16,251 nucleotides of DNA. Origin: a bacterium (GTDB lineage Bacteria > JAHJDO01). The stretch is from contig JAGMBN010000018.1 of NCBI GenBank assembly GCA_023129655.1, positions 1-16,251 of the forward strand, given 5' to 3'. A program made the translations under genes and the position numbers. Positions 14,272 to 16,251 of this stretch are shown here, piece by piece. The notes beneath the pieces are model-generated. The model was given only the letters and a program-made list of their open reading frames with translations. It did not search any database and had not been told where the DNA came from. The stretch's first letter is position 1, and each line of letters starts with the position of its first letter.

Positions 14272-15416
14272 TTACTCGCCTGATTCTGGGTGGAGCGCAG
14301 GAAAATACATTATACACAGTAGAAGGATTGATAAAGGATCCCGACTATGATGTTACACTAGTTTCAGGTCATACAACAGGTCCTGAAGGAAGTCTCGTAA
14401 GCAAGGCAAAAGATTTTGGAGTAAATTTAGTAATCATTAACGGACTGACAAGAAATATAAATCCATTTAGAGACATAATTGCTTTTTTATCTTTATATAA
14501 TTTAATAAAGAAGAATGGCTTTGATATAGTGCATACGCATTCCTCAAAAGCGGGTATCCTTGGAAGATTTGCAGCAAGACTGGCAGGGAGCAGTGTAATC
14601 ATACATACAATACATGGTTTGCCGTTTCATCCGTATCAGAACAAGTTTTTGAACTTTCTTTATATTCGCTTAGAGAGACTAGCCGGGAAATTCACAGATA
14701 AGATAATTACCGTGTGTGATAGTATGGCCCAGAAAGCGCAGGTTGCAGGCATAAAGCCTGTTCATGGATATGTAACGGTTTATAGCGGTATGGAATTAGG
14801 TAAATTTATAAATGAGAGAACAAGTTCCAGTCAGGCAAAAAGGAACATCAGACTGCCTGTTGACGCTAAGGTTGTAGGCAAAGTAGCAAGGCTTTTTCCT
14901 CTAAAAGGCTGCGAATATTTTATCAGCGCAGCGAAATATATTTCGGAACGTGCTCAGAATGTATATTTTTTAATTGTAGGGGATGGAATTTTAAGGGAAC
15001 AATTAGAATGCAGGGTTAGGCAAATGGGATTAAAAGATAGATTTATGTTTGCTGGACTTGTTCCGCAGGATGATGTACCAAAGTTTATTGCTGCAATGGA
15101 TGTAGTTGTGCATACTTCACTTAGAGAGGGACTGGCAAGAGTTATACCTCAAGCAATGGCAATGTCCAAGCCTGTAGTAAGCTTTGATATTGATGGAGCG
15201 AGAGAATTAGTACATAACAAGGACACAGGTTATCTTGTTAGACCCGAAGATACTAAAAAATTATCAGAGAGAGTAATAGATTTGCTGAATGACACAGGAA
15301 AAGCAGAGAAAATGGGCATAAACGGCAAAAAACTTGTGGATCCTACATTTCGCATAGAAACAATGATTGATAAAATAAAAGTAATATATGATAATCTGAC
15401 AATAAATGCCAAATAA
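14244..15416 (+). CDS. GT4 family glycosyltransferase
   Basis: A 390-residue GT-B fold retaining glycosyltransferase, cytoplasmic and likely membrane-associated, acting on a lipid-linked glycan. The N-terminal domain shows LHIITRLILGGAQENT (7-22) and HTHSSKAGILGRFAARL (97-113). The C-terminal domain shows VGKVARLFPLKGCEYFI (211-227), FLIVGDG (242-248) and SLREGLARVIPQAMAMSKP (292-310) before FDIDGARELV. In the usual E-x7-E motif the first glutamate is Glu295 and the second position is Gln303. Q is common in the EGLPRVxxQA subgroup of GT4, so this need not impair activity. The ATG lies 28 bases inside the preceding gene; the upstream GGA is rather distant. The stop codon falls inside a short repeat that recurs at the end of the methyltransferase gene. 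The sugar transferred cannot be inferred. Confidence 0.88.
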   Translation: MEKIKVLHIITRLILGGAQENTLYTVEGLIKDPDYDVTLVSGHTTGPEGSLVSKAKDFGVNLVIINGLTRNINPFRDIIAFLSLYNLIKKNGFDIVHTHSSKAGILGRFAARLAGSSVIIHTIHGLPFHPYQNKFLNFLYIRLERLAGKFTDKIITVCDSMAQKAQVAGIKPVHGYVTVYSGMELGKFINERTSSSQAKRNIRLPVDAKVVGKVARLFPLKGCEYFISAAKYISERAQNVYFLIVGDGILREQLECRVRQMGLKDRFMFAGLVPQDDVPKFIAAMDVVVHTSLREGLARVIPQAMAMSKPVVSFDIDGARELVHNKDTGYLVRPEDTKKLSERVIDLLNDTGKAEKMGINGKKLVDPTFRIETMIDKIKVIYDNLTINAK

Positions 15417-15434
15417 CAAAATCCAAAATTCAAA
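15409..15434. repeat. Short direct repeat, copy 1 (at the 3' end of the GT4 gene)
   Basis: This copy begins CCAAATAAC and ends with a 16-base stretch (15419-15434, AAATCCAAAATTCAAA) that recurs exactly at 16188-16203. The GT4 stop codon TAA lies inside it. A degenerate relative, CCAAATTTCAAATG, is at 3283-3296 upstream of nfnA. Confidence 0.75.
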
Positions 15435-15464
15435 CTTATAAAATCAGCGCATAGAGGAATTGGT

Positions 15465-16181
15465 GTGGGAAGAGATACTTTAGATACTTTACTATTAAGG
15501 GATACTTTATTAAGGGTACGAGTGATGAGCAATAATAATCTATGGTGTTATAATAAGGTTGAGCCCTTTTTAGGCAGGAAAATATTGGAATTGGGCTCAG
15601 GGATAGGGAGAATCTCAAAATATTTAGTAAGAAAAGACAGAGAAGTAACTTTACTTGATATTGACAAGGAATATACAAATTATCTAAGAAAGAGGTTCAT
15701 AAGTAACCCTGGGGTAAGAATTGTAGAAGCAGATATTTTGAAAGTAGATGAGGTATTAACTGATAGAAATTTTGATACAGTGGTGGGAATTAATATTTTG
15801 GAGCATGTGAATAATGATGTGGAAGCAGTTGAAAGATTGAAGAAAATTATTACCGCAACTGGAAGATTAGTGTTAATAGTCCCGGCACACAAAGTTCTAT
15901 TCAGCAATTTTGATAAACGAGTGGGGCACTATAGAAGATATTCAAAGAAAGAGCTGCAAGATAAACTTCTAAAAGGAGGATTCTTTATTGAAAAAATAGA
16001 GTTCATGAACGTTTTAGGTCCAATAGGGTGGTTTTTGCAGTTTAGATTGCTAAAGAGGAAACGAATGTCAAAGACGACAATTCAGTTTTTTGACAAACTT
16101 GTACCTTTGATTGCTCTGATAGAGAAATATGTAAGATTTCCTTTTGGGCTTTCTTTGTTATGCGTGGCAAGATCCAAATGA
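15465..16181 (+). CDS. Class I SAM-dependent methyltransferase
   Basis: A Rossmann-fold methyltransferase of up to 238 residues, of the type often found in glycan clusters. Numbered from the GTG, motif I is LELGSGIGR (41-49), the acidic residue after strand 2 is in LLDID (63-67), and EADIL (88-92) follows. Motif IV is INILEHVNND (109-118). The later VPAHKVLFSNFD with GHYRRYSKKEL is typical of a subfamily seen beside glycosyltransferases and polysaccharide genes. It could methylate a sugar or lipid-linked glycan; the acceptor is unknown. The start is uncertain. GTG at 15465 has GAGGAA nearby upstream. ATG at 15525 has AAGG 9 bases upstream and gives a 218-residue protein. The 20 codons between are built of GATACTTTA repeats and do not look like a conserved N-terminus. 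The TGA stop lies in a repeat shared with the end of the GT4 gene. Confidence 0.82.
   Translation: MGRDTLDTLLLRDTLLRVRVMSNNNLWCYNKVEPFLGRKILELGSGIGRISKYLVRKDREVTLLDIDKEYTNYLRKRFISNPGVRIVEADILKVDEVLTDRNFDTVVGINILEHVNNDVEAVERLKKIITATGRLVLIVPAHKVLFSNFDKRVGHYRRYSKKELQDKLLKGGFFIEKIEFMNVLGPIGWFLQFRLLKRKRMSKTTIQFFDKLVPLIALIEKYVRFPFGLSLLCVARSK
15474..15516. repeat. Short repeats GATACTTTA (x3) and TATTAAGGG (x2) at the methyltransferase 5' end
   Basis: GATACTTTA occurs at 15474-15482, 15483-15491 (directly tandem) and 15501-15509. TATTAAGGG occurs at 15493-15501 and 15508-15516, interleaved with them. If translated from the GTG the array encodes a Leu/Asp/Thr-rich repetitive stretch. The last TATTAAGGG supplies the likely ribosome binding site of the ATG at 15525. 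Confidence 0.75.
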
Positions 16182-16203
16182 CCAATGAAATCCAAAATTC
16201 AAA
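16174..16203. repeat. Short direct repeat, copy 2 (at the 3' end of the methyltransferase gene)
   Basis: This copy begins CCAAATGAC and shares the exact 16-base stretch 16188-16203 with 15419-15434. The methyltransferase TGA falls at the same point in the repeat as the TAA of the GT4 gene in copy 1. Confidence 0.75.
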
Positions 16204-16227
16204 TGTTCAAAAATTTAATCCGCGAAA

Positions 16228-16251
16228 GGGCGAACACAGGGGTTCGCCCCT
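16228..16251. repeat. Partial GGGC...GCCC hairpin repeat, cut by window end
   Basis: Perfect 8-bp arms GGGCGAAC (16228-16235) and GTTCGCCC (16242-16249) enclose the loop ACAGGG, followed by CT at the edge. Hairpin 1 of the element at 3308-3378 has the same layout, with loop ACATGG and then CTACA, so this is a second member of that family. Both lie shortly after a CCAAA(A/T)TTCAAATG sequence. Confidence 0.75.

Noticed and set aside
14244..15416. GT4 enzyme inactive because the second Glu of E-x7-E is Gln303
   Set aside because: Gln at this position is frequent in the EGLPRVxxQA subgroup of GT4 and the rest of the donor-binding region is intact.

Overview
The window is AT-rich and gene-dense, and reads as a chromosomal segment of an anaerobic bacterium from a poorly sampled, probably diderm lineage. 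The anaerobic reading rests on an NfnAB-type electron-bifurcating transhydrogenase and a type III glutamine synthetase. The diderm reading rests on a heptosyltransferase-family (GT9) enzyme and ArnT-like (GT-C) glycosyltransferases. Several short intergenic repeat families (inverted CCCCCTT/AAGGGGG elements, hairpins with GGGC...GCCC arms, 7- and 8-bp tandem arrays) resemble repeats common in uncultivated candidate phyla. I cannot name the taxon from sequence alone.

Left part, minus strand (1-3258): nfnA, nfnB, an aspartate/glutamate racemase and the 5' part of bioA run leftward. nfnA/nfnB and racemase/bioA overlap. A 91-bp inverted repeat lies between nfnB and the racemase and has become the 3' end of the nfnB reading frame. 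Centre (3259-6494, plus): a divergent regulatory region holds back-to-back sigma70-like promoters and leads into a type III glutamine synthetase gene and an ammonia-dependent NAD synthetase gene. Next, on the minus strand (6509-6903), comes a two-gene unit of a 56-aa zinc-ribbon protein, absent from a standard length-filtered ORF list, and an excisionase-type helix-turn-helix protein. A near-consensus promoter places its transcription start almost on the first start codon.

Right part (7051-16181) is a surface-glycan cluster: three GT-C (GT39/ArnT-like) membrane glycosyltransferases, a polyprenyl-phosphate sugar synthase (GT2), a GT9 enzyme, a GT4 enzyme, a DegT/StrS-fold enzyme and a SAM methyltransferase. 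The GT2 product can supply the lipid-linked sugar that GT-C enzymes use, so these genes plausibly act in one pathway at the inner membrane. The DegT/StrS protein has histidine where aminotransferases have the PLP lysine, plus a four-cysteine loop. This matches the sugar 3-dehydratases (ColD/E1) better than the aminotransferases, and it is the most interesting protein here. Between the GT9 gene and the only minus-strand gene of the cluster lies a 39-codon remnant of a second GT2 gene, marking a rearrangement.

No tRNA, rRNA, CRISPR array or insertion sequence was seen. No gene-free stretch exceeds 300 bases; the longest is the 265-bp nfnA/glnA spacer, which is described below.
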